This document shows positions 1 through 31,246 of a stretch of 64,000 nt of DNA, in pieces. The translations under genes were made by a program, and so were the position numbers. Under the pieces are notes generated by a model that did not search any database, was not told the DNA's origin, and worked only from the letters and a program-made list of their open reading frames with translations. Within the stretch, counting starts at the first letter, position 1. Each line of letters begins with the position of its first letter. Source of the DNA: Setaria digitata (Eukaryota; Nematoda; Chromadorea; Rhabditida; Setariidae); contig RCAB01000075.1 of the NCBI GenBank assembly GCA_003640385.1, positions 122,614 to 186,613 on the forward strand, in the 5' to 3' direction.

Positions 1-19560
<19,560 letters not shown>

Positions 19561-20044
19561 TCCTTTGCTGTACAACGAAAATTTATTTATTGTCTTTCTG
19601 CACTTTGTCATTTCTAAAACGGGATTTTATTAGTTGTATGTACTCTGTATCTGTTATAACTTTTCTTAAATTATTTACCAAATTTGAAATTGAATTCCAA
19701 ATTTCAGTATGCAGTGTTGTCATACGATCTCTGAATTTTGTGTAATTTCGTTACACTTTTTATTTTTTTATAACTAACACAATTTTGCTCTTTCTATCAC
19801 TTCTAAAATAATATCTTATCAAATAGCTATTATCCGAATTATCATCTGCTTTTCATAATCACAATATTAATAATAATACAAACGATGATAACATCTTACT
19901 GTGTACGAATATAATTCTTAGTACCCAAATAGGATGAAATATGATAGAGAACATTGGGAAGGTTAGATTTCTAATATTGATATGTAATTTTCTTTTCTTT
20001 TTCTTTTTTCTTTTTTGTAGAATTTCACGCGGTTAAAAAAAGTA

Positions 20045-20050
20045 AATAAA
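20045..20050 (+). terminator. probable poly(A) signal of the GRIP gene
   Basis: AATAAA 485 bp after the GRIP stop codon and before the convergent neuropeptide gene. It is placed by motif only. Confidence 0.5.
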
Positions 20051-20073
20051 AATATAATCCCTGTGATGTATAG

Positions 20074-20079
20074 TTTATT
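20074..20079 (-). terminator. probable poly(A) signal of the neuropeptide gene
   Basis: AATAAA on the minus strand, 195 bp after the neuropeptide stop at 20274. It lies about 25 bp from the GRIP signal on the other strand, so the two 3' UTRs probably meet or overlap. Confidence 0.5.
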
Positions 20080-20273
20080 TTGCGTAAACAACTTTCTAAG
20101 CAATTTAATTGCCAAGATTTCGATAAATTCTATAATTAATTAATCAGAAAACAAAATTCACGAAGTACTATTAATTGTGGTATAATATCAGGCTTAAATT
20201 CATTTAAAATCAAGATTAAATTAGCCACTATATTTTCTCTTCCTTTACCGCTGATACGTAAAATCTAAATGCA

Positions 20274-22467
20274 TTAACGACGTGAATGATTTGATTCATC
20301 GAAATATGGCTGTTGTTGAAGATATTGACGTAGCAAACGTGATAGTTCTTCTGTACGCCCATCGTCCATTACGTAACGTTTTCCGAAACGAATCAAAGGA
20401 CTTGCTTGGAAAGGCTATAAAAAATATTTTTATTTTTTTCTAACCCTACTATCATATTATTTTGTTAATTTTTATAGAACTCATCATGCATAATATTTCC
20501 TGTTTTCTTACCCTTAAAATTCATTATCTTGCGCTTATGAGCAATTCATGTTTTGCAAATCGTCGAGTCATATCATACAGTAATGAATGAAAAGAGAAGA
20601 AAAACAAATCACTGATAGCAAAAGTTCTGAATTAATTATGTAAACATGAAAATTATTGACATAAATATTTTTTTTTTGTATTGAACTTCTCAGTTGCTAC
20701 AAAAAAAAAAAAAAAAAAAAAAACAACTCATTTTGACAAGTGTTTTTTTTTTTTCTGTATTAATTTTGAATAAAATTATCTTTCTAGATCAAATAAAGCT
20801 TCAGACTTACCTCATTACGAACAATTCTTCCAAAGGCATGTTCAGGTTTACCGTACCCGCGACTGACTCTGATCAAACAATCCAGCATGTTTTCAGTTCT
20901 TCTTTCAACTGGTGTGATATCATCTGTTTTTGGATTTATTCAATTTTTTTTTTTTTGTCTGTGTAAAATTAATTTAAAATTTGAAATTAGTTTTTCAGCT
21001 TGCAATTAGCAAATTTCATAAAGTGCAAATTGTGAAATGAATAAAAAAAGGAAAAGATGATGTCATTCCAAGATTTTCGATTATATATATTGTTGATATG
21101 ATTCATTAAGAAATACTATAAATTATTCTAAAATTATCGTCTTTTAAGAGATCAGAAGAAAAAAAAAAACAATTCTGAAGTACTAAGAAATTGAATAGTA
21201 CCGTAAAAAAATTGAATTTTTCAAAAAGTTTGAGATTAAGTTATTTAATAAATCATAAAGAAGACGTGAAATTGTTCCGATATGTTGAAATTAAACATTT
21301 AGCAACAAATGAGTGTAATTTCATAAATTTTATAATCTTACAAAAATTTTAACTTTATCAAATTGTGCATTTTTTTTTTTTTTTGTTTTTGCAATAAATT
21401 TTAAAAATGGATCCTTTTTTTTTTTTTTTTTTAATGCAATTTTAAAACCAAATGATAAGATGGCTTACCACATCGATTTGCTCGTTGACTGTCACCCTTG
21501 CTATCTGAAAAAGGAAAAGAATTTAATTTATATAGCACAAGTATATGAATACAAATTATTTGTTCTATTCATGAATTTAATTAACATATATTTTAATTAT
21601 TATCTCCACCACTACTTTAATCAGTATAACTTATTTTAATTATTATCTTCATCACTATTTTAATCAGTATAATTTATTTTAATTATTATCTTCATCACTA
21701 TTTTAATCACTATAACTTATTCCCTAAAACATTATTTAGCTGATGCTACCAATCGAAAAATTTTTACACAAAACGGCAGCACTGTTAATGGAAGAAATTT
21801 TATTACTAAAAGTGAAAATTTTAGCATGAAATTTTAAATCCACTTATCATTTCCTTTTCCTTTTTGTGTTTATATTCTTTTTGCTTCATTATCTGCCACA
21901 AACAGAATTCTGCATTAGCAGCAAAGTGTGAATTCTTTAACAGAGATGAAATAAATGGAAATTCGATGAAAAACATTTAGAAAAAAATTCTTTCAAAAGA
22001 GAAAAAAACAAAAATTTAAATAAGTTTTGTATTTGACAGAAATGTATGTCACATGTGGGCTGTACATAAGAACATCTTATGATGGTAAATTATGTTCATT
22101 TAATCCAATCGTTTCCTTAATTACTGCTACATTTGTTCATTGCTTTCTCAAAAATTGAGCAAAAGAATTTCAGATGATCCAAAAAAAAAAGATAGAAAGA
22201 AGGTGAAAAACTTAATTTCATGAAATAACTAATGACATGAACAATTTTTTTCTGAATGAAAAGATGGAAAGAACAAGAGAATGAGGCGAATAAAACGAAT
22301 ATTTTAGAAATTTTAAAAATGTAAAAATGAATGAAAAAAAATTTCAAAATTTATTTACATTCAGATTCAAGCGTACGTATTCCAGATGATTCCAAAGAAT
22401 GCGTTAGCGTGATAAAAATCAACGCTGCAATTAAGTAACTCATTGATTGAAATGCAACCGTCAACAT
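20274..22467 (-). CDS. FMRFamide-like neuropeptide precursor with one PLIRFamide
   Basis: Exons read from high to low: 22467-22359, 21504-21469, 20923-20811, 20414-20274. They total 399 nt, giving 132 aa, and every junction has a consensus GT and CAG or TAG. Residues 1-24 form a signal peptide with a hydrophobic core (LIAALIFITL). The body has two cysteines, then GYGKPEHAFGR, then NEPFQASPLIRFGKR. The last string is a classic amidated peptide: RF, a Gly amide donor and a KR cleavage site. The predicted product ends ASPLIRF-amide, close to the PLIRF ending of C. elegans FLP-13 peptides. Only one such copy is present, unlike the multi-copy flp-13, so I do not assign a number. About 35 residues follow the peptide. 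RFamides are secreted and act on neuronal GPCRs or channels. The start is the only ATG followed by a signal peptide and lies 8 nt after a splice acceptor. Confidence 0.78.
21597..21723 (+). repeat. 43-bp tandem repeat, three copies
   Basis: Three consecutive 43-bp units (from about 21597, 21640 and 21683) beginning TTATTATCT. They differ at a few positions and lie in the first coding intron of the neuropeptide gene. Confidence 0.85.
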
Positions 22468-22620
22468 CGTCAACCTAAATTGTAAAAAAATAAAAAACAA
22501 ACAATGTGTCACGTCTGAATAAAAACGGCATTTTATTTTCATCAGGCAGTAAAATATCCGAAGAAGCAACTTACTTATTAATGATCGTATCAATTGTACC
22601 AATGAATAATTAGCCTTCAA
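22468..22620 (-). promoter_or_regulatory. 5' UTR intron or trans-splice acceptor of the neuropeptide gene
   Basis: Reading the minus strand, a good acceptor (TTTAG, 22476-22475) stands 8 nt before the neuropeptide ATG, and a strong GTAAGT donor starts at 22574. A noncoding first exon ending at 22575 would splice across 22574-22475. Alternatively the acceptor could take a spliced leader, as is common in nematodes. No in-frame upstream ATG is found. Confidence 0.5.
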
Positions 22621-22766
22621 TCGAAAACTTTTATTTTAAAAGCTTTTTCATTGCTAATATATGCAATTATTAATTCAAACAAAAAAAAAAAAAATCCCTT
22701 ATTGCTTTAATGCAATATTTTAGTTCCTGTAACGGTGATTTCTATGAACTAATTCTACGATATTCA

Positions 22767-22797
<31 letters not shown>

Positions 22798-25700
22798 CTG
22801 GCACCAAGAACTAAAATTGCAATTAACTTTTTAAGGAAAAAGCAAACAATTAATTAGCATATTTTTTTGCTACCATTGATGCGAAATATTAGTTTAGTTT
22901 TTTTCTTCAAGAAGGAAAAAAAAAACTTGATTTAAAAAGAAAAAAAATAAAAATCTTTACAAATAGCATAATTTAAATCTTTTACATTTTTTTTTTTTTT
23001 TTTTTGCAATAATTTTCCTCTCAATCTTGTTTGTGAACTTTTCCAAACAATAAACATTTTGGATTAATTTCACCAAAAAATCATTAATTTTCTTATTTTG
23101 CCATCTATAAGCAAATAAAAATTCTTTCCTTACCTCTATTACATTATTTACAGTCATTTTTAGCATTTTTCTCTTCTACCTGTTATTTCAGGTCTAAAAT
23201 GTTATCATCTTTTACCCGTAATTTCAGATATAAGCCTGTAGTTAAATAGATATAATATTGAAACTGTGAAAAGAATTTGAATATTATACTAACCATGGTA
23301 GTCATAATATGTTATCAAATGGATATAATTTAATTGTAAACAAGTTGATTAAAAAAACTATTGTCAGGAAAATAATATTGTCATTATTTTCCTGAGATAG
23401 TTGAATAATATTTTCGGTAAAAAATGCTGAATAAAACATACTAATTTGAAGGAGCCAAAAAAAATTGATTGTTTGTCATTTTTTTTTTTTTTTTTTTTTT
23501 AAATATATTTAAACATTTCAAATCGGAGAAAAATGGAAAAGATTGATGCAGAGAATTTTTGCATGGAATAAAGTTCAGCGAATAAATCAGAGGATAAAAA
23601 TTTAAAGCAATTCAGAAATGATGAAGTTAGTGAGAAACGATTATAAGAATAATTCAGTTATTACTATATAGCGCATTAATTAGAAGTGTTTATTCTATTA
23701 CATTAAATCTTTTAAATTATCCAGTTGCCATGGAATCACTTATTGTATATATGCCATAAGATGTGAATAGAATTTATAAAGGTCATTCTATTAAACTTAA
23801 ATTAATTCGTTAAATTGTTTTGTTCACTCTATACATTAGGATACCAAAAAAAAAAAAAAAATAGTAAATAATTCATTGTCTAAGTTGAATACTCGAATTC
23901 CTGAAACATTTTATCATTTGCTGACTTATTTATAACCCGTAGGAAGTAATGAGAAATGATGAAATGGTATGGAGAAAATAATTTAAATTTATTTTTTTTA
24001 AATGACAAAAAAAAAAAAACGATGAACCAAATAGTCGAAATGAAAATCTCTTACATTTTTAAGAATATAACAATCAATGAATGAAAATGCTATGAAATTT
24101 AATGGGAACAGTTTTCGGCAAACCACATCATGCGCCTTTTATCATGAAGCTTACTGATATATCGATATATGAATGATGGTAACATTTTAGATTAGATTAA
24201 CAGAAGTCGTGTATTCGCATAATTGACAATTGGTAAAAATGGCAAGATGAAAAAATTGCTTATATTTTATTTGGTTCTTCAATTACAGATTGATTATATG
24301 ATTAATGGTAATCAGTAAAATGAATTGAATCATTTAGGACGACAACAAACCATCTAAGTCTCCTCAAATTTTGTCATTTGCAATTACATAAATGGCTGGC
24401 TTTTCATTTCGATCGGATCACTTTACTAATAAATTATTTCCCTATTTATGGTCATTTTTTTTCTTATTTTTTTTTTATTTTAATTTAATGCTTTTAATAA
24501 AAAGGCTTAAATAAATGGCACTTCATTCAATATATGCTATCGCTATAAATTTAATTCAAAAATTGCTTTTCTCTTTGAGCCAATAACTTCATTAGTTTCA
24601 AACATAATTAAATGGTATATCATGTTGGAACAAATTTTTTAATAGATCATTTAATATATTACCGATAAATGCACTAATAATAATTCTATGATATTGATGG
24701 AAAAAAAAAATGTTATCGCCAGAATAAGATCAAAATCAGAAAATTGTTATTATTCGGTACTTGTCTTTGCACTAAACAGCCCAATATTTGAACATGTACT
24801 TGATTACTCAAATCCTTGACTCCCAAACATTACAAACTTACCTGAAAATTTCGAACTTCACTTCATAGTACTATATTTTGTCTTTCAAAATATCTTAATT
24901 TGGACAAAATTTACACAGCATTATCAATGAATAGTCGTTGCTATGCTGTTTGTCTTTTTTGGTGCAACGGTGACACACTAATAAACTCCAACGTTTAAAA
25001 AATTTTAGTTGACAGATTCAGTCAAACTAGTCTACCATGCCAACGTAATTTTTATCTAACGACTGATAAATAAGTTTAAATTTTTCTCATAACACCTTGA
25101 TTAAATGGAAGAGCTAACGAATAATTCCACTGAGAATGGAATGTTACGTTTCATTGTAAATCCCAGCTTCCACCAGAGTATATTGCAAAATTTCCGAAGA
25201 TTATTGGATGAAAATCTCTTGACAATCTTCCATAAATAAAAAAAATGAAATGAGACAAAATTACTGAAATTTCCAACCAACAAAGTGAGCTAATGATATG
25301 TCGATCTCAGCTGGATAAAACAATTTGACGATTTGGGCAATCATCATGAATTTTATTATATTACGGACATTACTCCACTTCTATTATTTAATTACTAAAC
25401 GAAGAAAAAGTAGGGAAAATAATATTATAAATATAACAAGTATATTTCGAAGTTAATGCATTGATTAGCAATCAAAAATGCCTTACTCCATTACTAACTA
25501 ATGTTCTGAAGCTTTTTTTTTTACGCTCCATAGGGACACAATTCCATTTGAAAATGTCTTGACGTTTTTCATCTGTTAGCGAATTTCTAATTCATTCAAG
25601 AATTCTATCATTCATCCAAATATCCATCTAATCGAATGATAACTTAAATAACATTTACATGGTTTGAATGAACCTATGATAAAGCAGTTAAAGCTGAGAA

Positions 25701-26280
25701 ATTTACTGCGAGAAAATCGAATCACGAACAAGACGTCACTTTAAAAAGCGTACAATAATGAATGAAGAAACGGACGATTATTAAAATGCGAAGAAAAAAG
25801 AAGGGACCAGCTAATTTAAATATAGTTGTGGTTTTGACTTTTGTAAGCTTTTTTAAAAAAAAAAAAAAAAAAAGAAAAGAAAAATTGAAGTGATTACGTG
25901 TAATGCTTCAGAAGTTTAGGTCTAGTTTCAAAAACAAGATAAAAAAAACAAAGGGAACAAGTCAGTTATAATGATATGAGGAAAATAAAAAAAGGACCTG
26001 AATTAGATTCAATTAACTGAAGCAATAATGAGAGAACCTATTTATCGACGAGGCAAAAAAAAAAAAACTCTGCAAAGTGCAGTATCCTCGAAATACTCTA
26101 CTTTTCTTGTATTTTCACTCCACAATTATACATCTCTAAAAAGTCCAGTTTTCTGAACTTCCATAATGAATATATAGTACAGAGTTTAGAGAAACTGTTT
26201 TGAGAAAGCCCACCTGGTTAACCCAGAATACATGTTCCCCGACTTTTGCTCCTACTATTCCAATAAAATTTTAACTCTTT
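22621..26280. other. intergenic region upstream of the neuropeptide gene
   Basis: AT-rich with A/T runs up to about 22 nt. No exon-like stretch with matching splice sites was found on either strand. A 44-codon open frame at 25105-25239 (+) is noted but not called. The part next to 22.6 kb presumably holds the neuropeptide promoter. From about 24.8 kb the homopolymers thin out and the sequence becomes more complex. Confidence 0.6.
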
Positions 26281-26726
26281 CCCTATTAGAATAGATAATG
26301 GTTTCGGAATCTATGATGTCAAACTTTTAACATTTTTTTGTTCTTCATAAATCCTGAGTGATTCTATATCTTTTTACTCTTTTTTAGTGAGGAATTTTCA
26401 CTTCCGAAAAGTAGTAACATGAGAGGGGAAAGTAGATGAAAATTAAGCACAATGCAAAATGCACAATACGTCTCATCGAAAACAATTCAAATAATGAAAT
26501 GTGGTAATCAATGATTTTCTTTCTGATTTGGTTAAATATAAAGCTACAGCTGAATATAAAGCTACAGCAAAACTGATACACAAAATATGTATTGTCACAT
26601 ATAGAGGACATCATTCAAGCACTGGATCAGGTAAGAAAAGATCAATACCGGATAATACCGACAAATAATTGAACTGTGAAATAAATTCTTGGAACAAGAG
26701 AAATCAGCCCGTTTTATTTTTGAAGG
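26281..26726 (+). pseudogene. decayed fragment resembling branched-chain 2-oxoacid dehydrogenase E1-alpha
   Basis: Several short stretches in order recall BCKDHA. PIRIDNGFGI (26283 on) fits the PII...RNNGYAI region. An intron-like T-rich piece ending TTTTTAG is followed by a stretch with ATG-AGA-GGG-GAA (YRGDG region). NDFLSDLVKYKATAE (26510 on) fits GNDVFAVYNATKEA. VTYRGHHSS (26594 on) fits TYRIGHHSTS, part of the TPP/phosphorylation loop. CEINSWNKRNQP (26671 on) fits DEVNYWDKQDHP. Stops (for example TAA near 26665), frame jumps and an 18-bp internal duplication (26536-26571) mean it cannot encode the enzyme. No other E1-alpha exons were seen nearby. It ends about 190 bp from the 3' end of the desaturase on the opposite strand. 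The match is from memory of the family, so identity is moderate confidence. Confidence 0.5.
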
Positions 26727-26914
26727 TAAATAAATCGCCGTTGAATAACTAAAAAGTATACTTTTAGGATAAATTAAAATAGCAATTATGTACTAAAAAC
26801 ATTTTCAAACCAGTAAAAAACAAACACCAAATGAGGAGGCTAAATTTTTCGGTCGAAGTTTCAATTTATACTTCTGGGATCATCTTTTATAATTGAACAA
26901 ATTCTGATTACATA

Positions 26915-29900
26915 TTAATGAAAATAGCTTACGGAAGCAAAGAATTTATAGATGAAACACGAAGTATTTGGGCCACTATCAAAAAATCGCACATCCGTCG
27001 GTTTTGCCGTCTTTCGCTTGATTCGAGAATATAAGGACATTTTTGGATTTGTGATGAAATCGTACATCATGTAAATCCAACTTGAATGGACCATATAATC
27101 TTCGTAATATTCTGGGGCCATGGCTCTAATCTGCAAAACTTTCAGTAGCCAGTATAAAAAAGAGTGGATTCAATAATAGTGTAATGTTGATACTGTCTGT
27201 AGCCATAATAAGGGAATAACAATAAGTATAAAGTGAAGCAGAACTTATTATTTCTAGCTCACTTAAAAAAAGGTGAAGCAAAGGAAAAACCTGTGCTGCA
27301 CATAAAATGAAACTCACGGTAGAATCTCTGCGCAAAATGAGTTTCAATTACCTTGTGATAAGATGTATACGCAACTTAAACCAAATGAAAAAAAAAAAAA
27401 AAAAAAAAAGAATCAGACGTGCCACTTTGAATAAAACGCTTATTTACTCGCACTCACACCGCAAAGCCTCTTTAACGAGATTCAGATAAGTATTTTCAGA
27501 ATGTTCAATCCAGTTACTTAAAAAAAAAAAAAATTAATGATGAACCTTCGGAAGATTACTGCCACATACATATGGAAAATCATGATGTTCAATATGATAT
27601 CCAACGTTAAATGTTACCAGATTTATCGGTCCGTAATAACTGAAAAATACAATGTGAAATAATATATGTACTAATTTATTTACAAATCTCCAATAACAAA
27701 TATATTTTGAATTGGCCGTTATGAACGAAAGATTGCGTAAGACGGACATTCCGCAAGTGTAAATTCTAATCTCAAAAAACAAGAAAAAGGAACACTTCAA
27801 TAAAATACAGTTGTTTTATAGAAAAGTTAAAGCATTATCATTATGCGAAGAAAGCGAGACGTTTTTAATGAGCTCGGTACATGATATTTACTAGTTACAG
27901 GTGAAAATGATGACTGATTATGGAAATATATGCATAGTTTTTCATTTTTCTACGTCTCAAATAAAAATTTTCGCATCTGGTTCACCTGTATGTCTCTTGT
28001 CCAGGTCTGAAAACATAGTGATCAGAAATATAGTGACTAGCAAGTGGATGAATACTCGATCCAAAGAAAACACCGGCTAACAAATATATAAATGCTTTCC
28101 AACCAAAAAAACTAATAATGAAATAATCAACAAAAATCTGAAGCAACGCATTTAGCACTTCTAAATCTGTGACAGCCTGAAAATACACGCTTACAGCGGA
28201 GCGAAGAATGGGTCAAGAAGTATTGTAAAAACACAGTATTGTAAAAACGATATGTAATAAAATAAAAGTAGCGTAAAAAAAAAAGAAATTAGCTAAGTAT
28301 TTATGTCGGGAACATTCCTTCCTTCAAATATTAAATAGCACTGACAAAAATAACAGCATAAAAATGAAGTTAACTAACTTTTGGATAAATAAGAAACGGT
28401 CTTGAAGCGTAAAAGAACGGCTGGAGGAAAACCCATAACAATTTCCCGAAAGTATGCTTGAAGTGTCGGACCTCAAAATCAGTTGGTATATCAGTATCCA
28501 ATACGTCCTCACCTGGAAAAACCCAATGTCCTGAATATCAACATTACATGGGTTTTCAAATAAATGGAAACTAAAGAACTTTGCTTTTAGAAATAAAATC
28601 ATGCCGAAAATGAACAAAATGTAAATATCTCATCAACAGATATCTAAAAATAAGTACCCATGTAGCGATGATGTTCCTGATGATACTTCTTAAAGGAAAT
28701 CGACATTGGTACTACCATTGGTAAGTTAGCAATCAGCCCAAATAAACGGTTCTTAAATAATACAGCCAAAAAGTTAATTGCAAAAATATAGCATGAAATG
28801 GTATCAGAAACTGTTTCAATTTGATAAGGATTGAATCGCTTTCTTAATTCTCGTTGCTAGAAACGAAGCTCACTCTTTCTACTAAAACATGCTTGTCACT
28901 TGCCCATTACGTCCGAGTGACACTAAAAGCAATTATGGTTCTACCATTCTCTAAAACACGTTGTTTCCTCTTTCTGAGTATAAAAAATAAATTTTTTACT
29001 ACAGTAATTCTATTCTGAAAGATGCTGTGATGTTGTCATAAATCAACGCTAAAATCGTTAGGCTTAACATCCTGTTTGTCGTTCGGAGTGAAAATCTAAA
29101 GAATTTTTTGGCACTTCTATATGAGGTATATGAAAAATCGTTTTGAAATCATTTGAACCAAAATTTTGAAACCACAATATTGGGTAATTCCTACTCCATT
29201 ATCACCGATTCCAAATTTTTAGAGATAGAATAAAATGAAACAAACCGCAAGAGGCTGAGCACAACTGAATGCCATATTATGTGATATTTCATGAACAGCT
29301 AATGTAAGGGAATGTTCAAAAGTAGCACCAGCAATATATGCTTGCAAACAAATCAGCAACCAATCCGAATCTATAACAGACTACGGAACTTTTTTTTTTG
29401 GATAAACAAGTGCAAAAAGTTTCGCTGTCTACCAATTTAATTCCAACAATTTTATGAACAAATGAAAAAACAAGTCCCTAACACTCAATGATATGCCCTG
29501 TGAAATATCGAAAAACAAAAACGAAACAAGACATTTTAAAATCACACCATTTTCTATCAAATTTTAAACAGCAACACACTCACGAAACTTCAATCCAAAT
29601 TTCCCACAAAAATAGAAGGAAAAATTCCTGCTTATCCAGCTTATCGCTCATCCATACGAGAGATGTTAATCTCAGTTAAATAAAACTGTTCCAATTATCA
29701 ATGTACCTCGTAGAAGCCACGCAATGCTGAATTGTGCAATGACCATCGCTAAGACAACATATTTGAATGACGGATCAATACCGAAATATTTTTTGATTTC
29801 TGGATATTTTTTGATTATCTCATTTCGCCTTAATGAATTTAGTACAGTGTCGGAGTATTCAAAAAGAATCGAAATTGATGGTATGAATGCCAAACATCAG

Positions 29901-30002
29901 AGCAAATTTTAAAATGGTATTTCAAATCAGTAAAGTTCACCTGCTCGCATGTGGTTCTTCTGTGTAAGACCAACCAAAGTCTTCCAAACCAGTTTCATCC
30001 AT
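26915..30002 (-). CDS. DEGS1: sphingolipid delta-4 desaturase (dihydroceramide desaturase)
   Basis: Exons from high to low: 30002-29941, 29828-29707, 29370-29246, 28751-28658, 28512-28379, 28176-27986, 27639-27546, 27130-26915. They total 1038 nt, 345 aa (human DEGS1 is 323). The enzyme introduces the delta-4 double bond in dihydroceramide to make ceramide at the ER. The three di-iron histidine boxes sit where expected: HEISH at 88-92, HQEHH at 127-131 and HIEHH at 258-262. Other family strings include [29 protein letters not shown] and the C-terminal YSRIKRK. The N terminus ([17 protein letters not shown]) fits the DFEWVYTDQPH region but lacks the Gly2 used for myristoylation in vertebrates. 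After YSRIKRK the last exon runs on for about 30 unconserved residues. A GTAAGC at 26932-26927 could be a donor, so the extreme C terminus is uncertain. A minus-strand AATAAA lies at 26718-26713. Confidence 0.95.
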
Positions 30003-31246
30003 CACTCAAATATGGAAAGTAATTTTTTAGAAACGATGAATTTTCAAACTAGAATATCTAAAAAAGATGATAATATTAACCAAAATGAATCAAACGCTTA
30101 TATTAACATTCTTCTTTAGTCGCAACTTTTTCCTAAATATGTCTCACCTTTGTATCAAGCAGCAGATTATTTTGACTCGAAAACCTAAAATAATGACAGA
30201 TTCCCAAACTTTTAATATCACCAAGTTAAGGCATCCCGGGATGAGTTCATAATTTGAAATCAAAATTATTTTAAAATTCTCCATCTCCTTTTCTACGTTT
30301 TTTAAATCATCCAAAAAGCAGAAAAAAAAAAAACTGAAAATACTAATAAAGAGCAAGCTTTCCTTCAAAAAATTTTGTGTTTAATTTATTGCATTGTAGT
30401 ACTAGCAAACAGTATCAATTTATCGCATTATAACGCGTATTTTCATCAAAAATGCAACTAATAATTATACATGTCAACACTAATTTAAAAAAAAAAAAGA
30501 AGGAAAAAAAAAGAGAGAAAGGCACAATCTTGGTTCGCCCAGTTATTCACTGCTGTGTAGTTTACAGGAAAAAAAAAAAATTTTTAAATCAGTCGTCAAA
30601 CTATTCCTTTCATAAGATTTATGTCTTTTTTTTTTGTCCAATCGTACACAGTTTAGTCAAATTAATGTTAAAATGGAATAGAAAATGAGAAAACCAGTGA
30701 AAAATATATTAGGCATTGACCTTTCAACATAGACAATGATATGTTAACACCTACTCCACACCATAAACTTTTTTTATCATTATCGTAATAGCATTACAAT
30801 TGGGAATGAGAAAATTTACTAAAATAGAAATTTTTGACCGACATAAACATGCAGAAAAAAAACCGTCATTAACACTTAAGTGATGTTAAGAATATACTTC
30901 ATTTTTCAAACAAAATAATTGTCTTTTATTACAGGTATAATAATCATGCAATTTGTCAGTGCAACGCATAAAATGCTTTAACAACTCAGTAAACAAAATG
31001 GTCAATTTTCTGTCAAACAAATATTTCTCATTTGCAATGACATCAAATTATTTACAACGATCTTGTATATTATATGCATATCAAATTATTGTACAAACGA
31101 AAAGATTAAATTGAAGAAGGCAGCTGAACAATAAATCTATTGCAGCAGAATTACAGAAATATAACAATAACAAATCTAATTTGAGCTTTTTAAAATTACA
31201 TGGACGTATTAAGGAAAGGAGCGGAACTGCCTTGAGAATTCAATAT
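30003..31246. other. spacer between desaturase and glycosyltransferase genes
   Basis: AT-rich sequence with no exon-like stretch on either strand. A minus-strand AATAAA at 30930-30925 lies about 320 bp after the glycosyltransferase stop. The next minus-strand gene starts 1.2 kb downstream, a distance that neither proves nor excludes an operon. Confidence 0.6.

Noticed and set aside
25105..25239. 44-codon open frame starting MEELTNNS with an amphipathic C-terminal half
   Set aside because: Short, isolated and of a length expected by chance. It would need conservation or ribosome profiling to be called.
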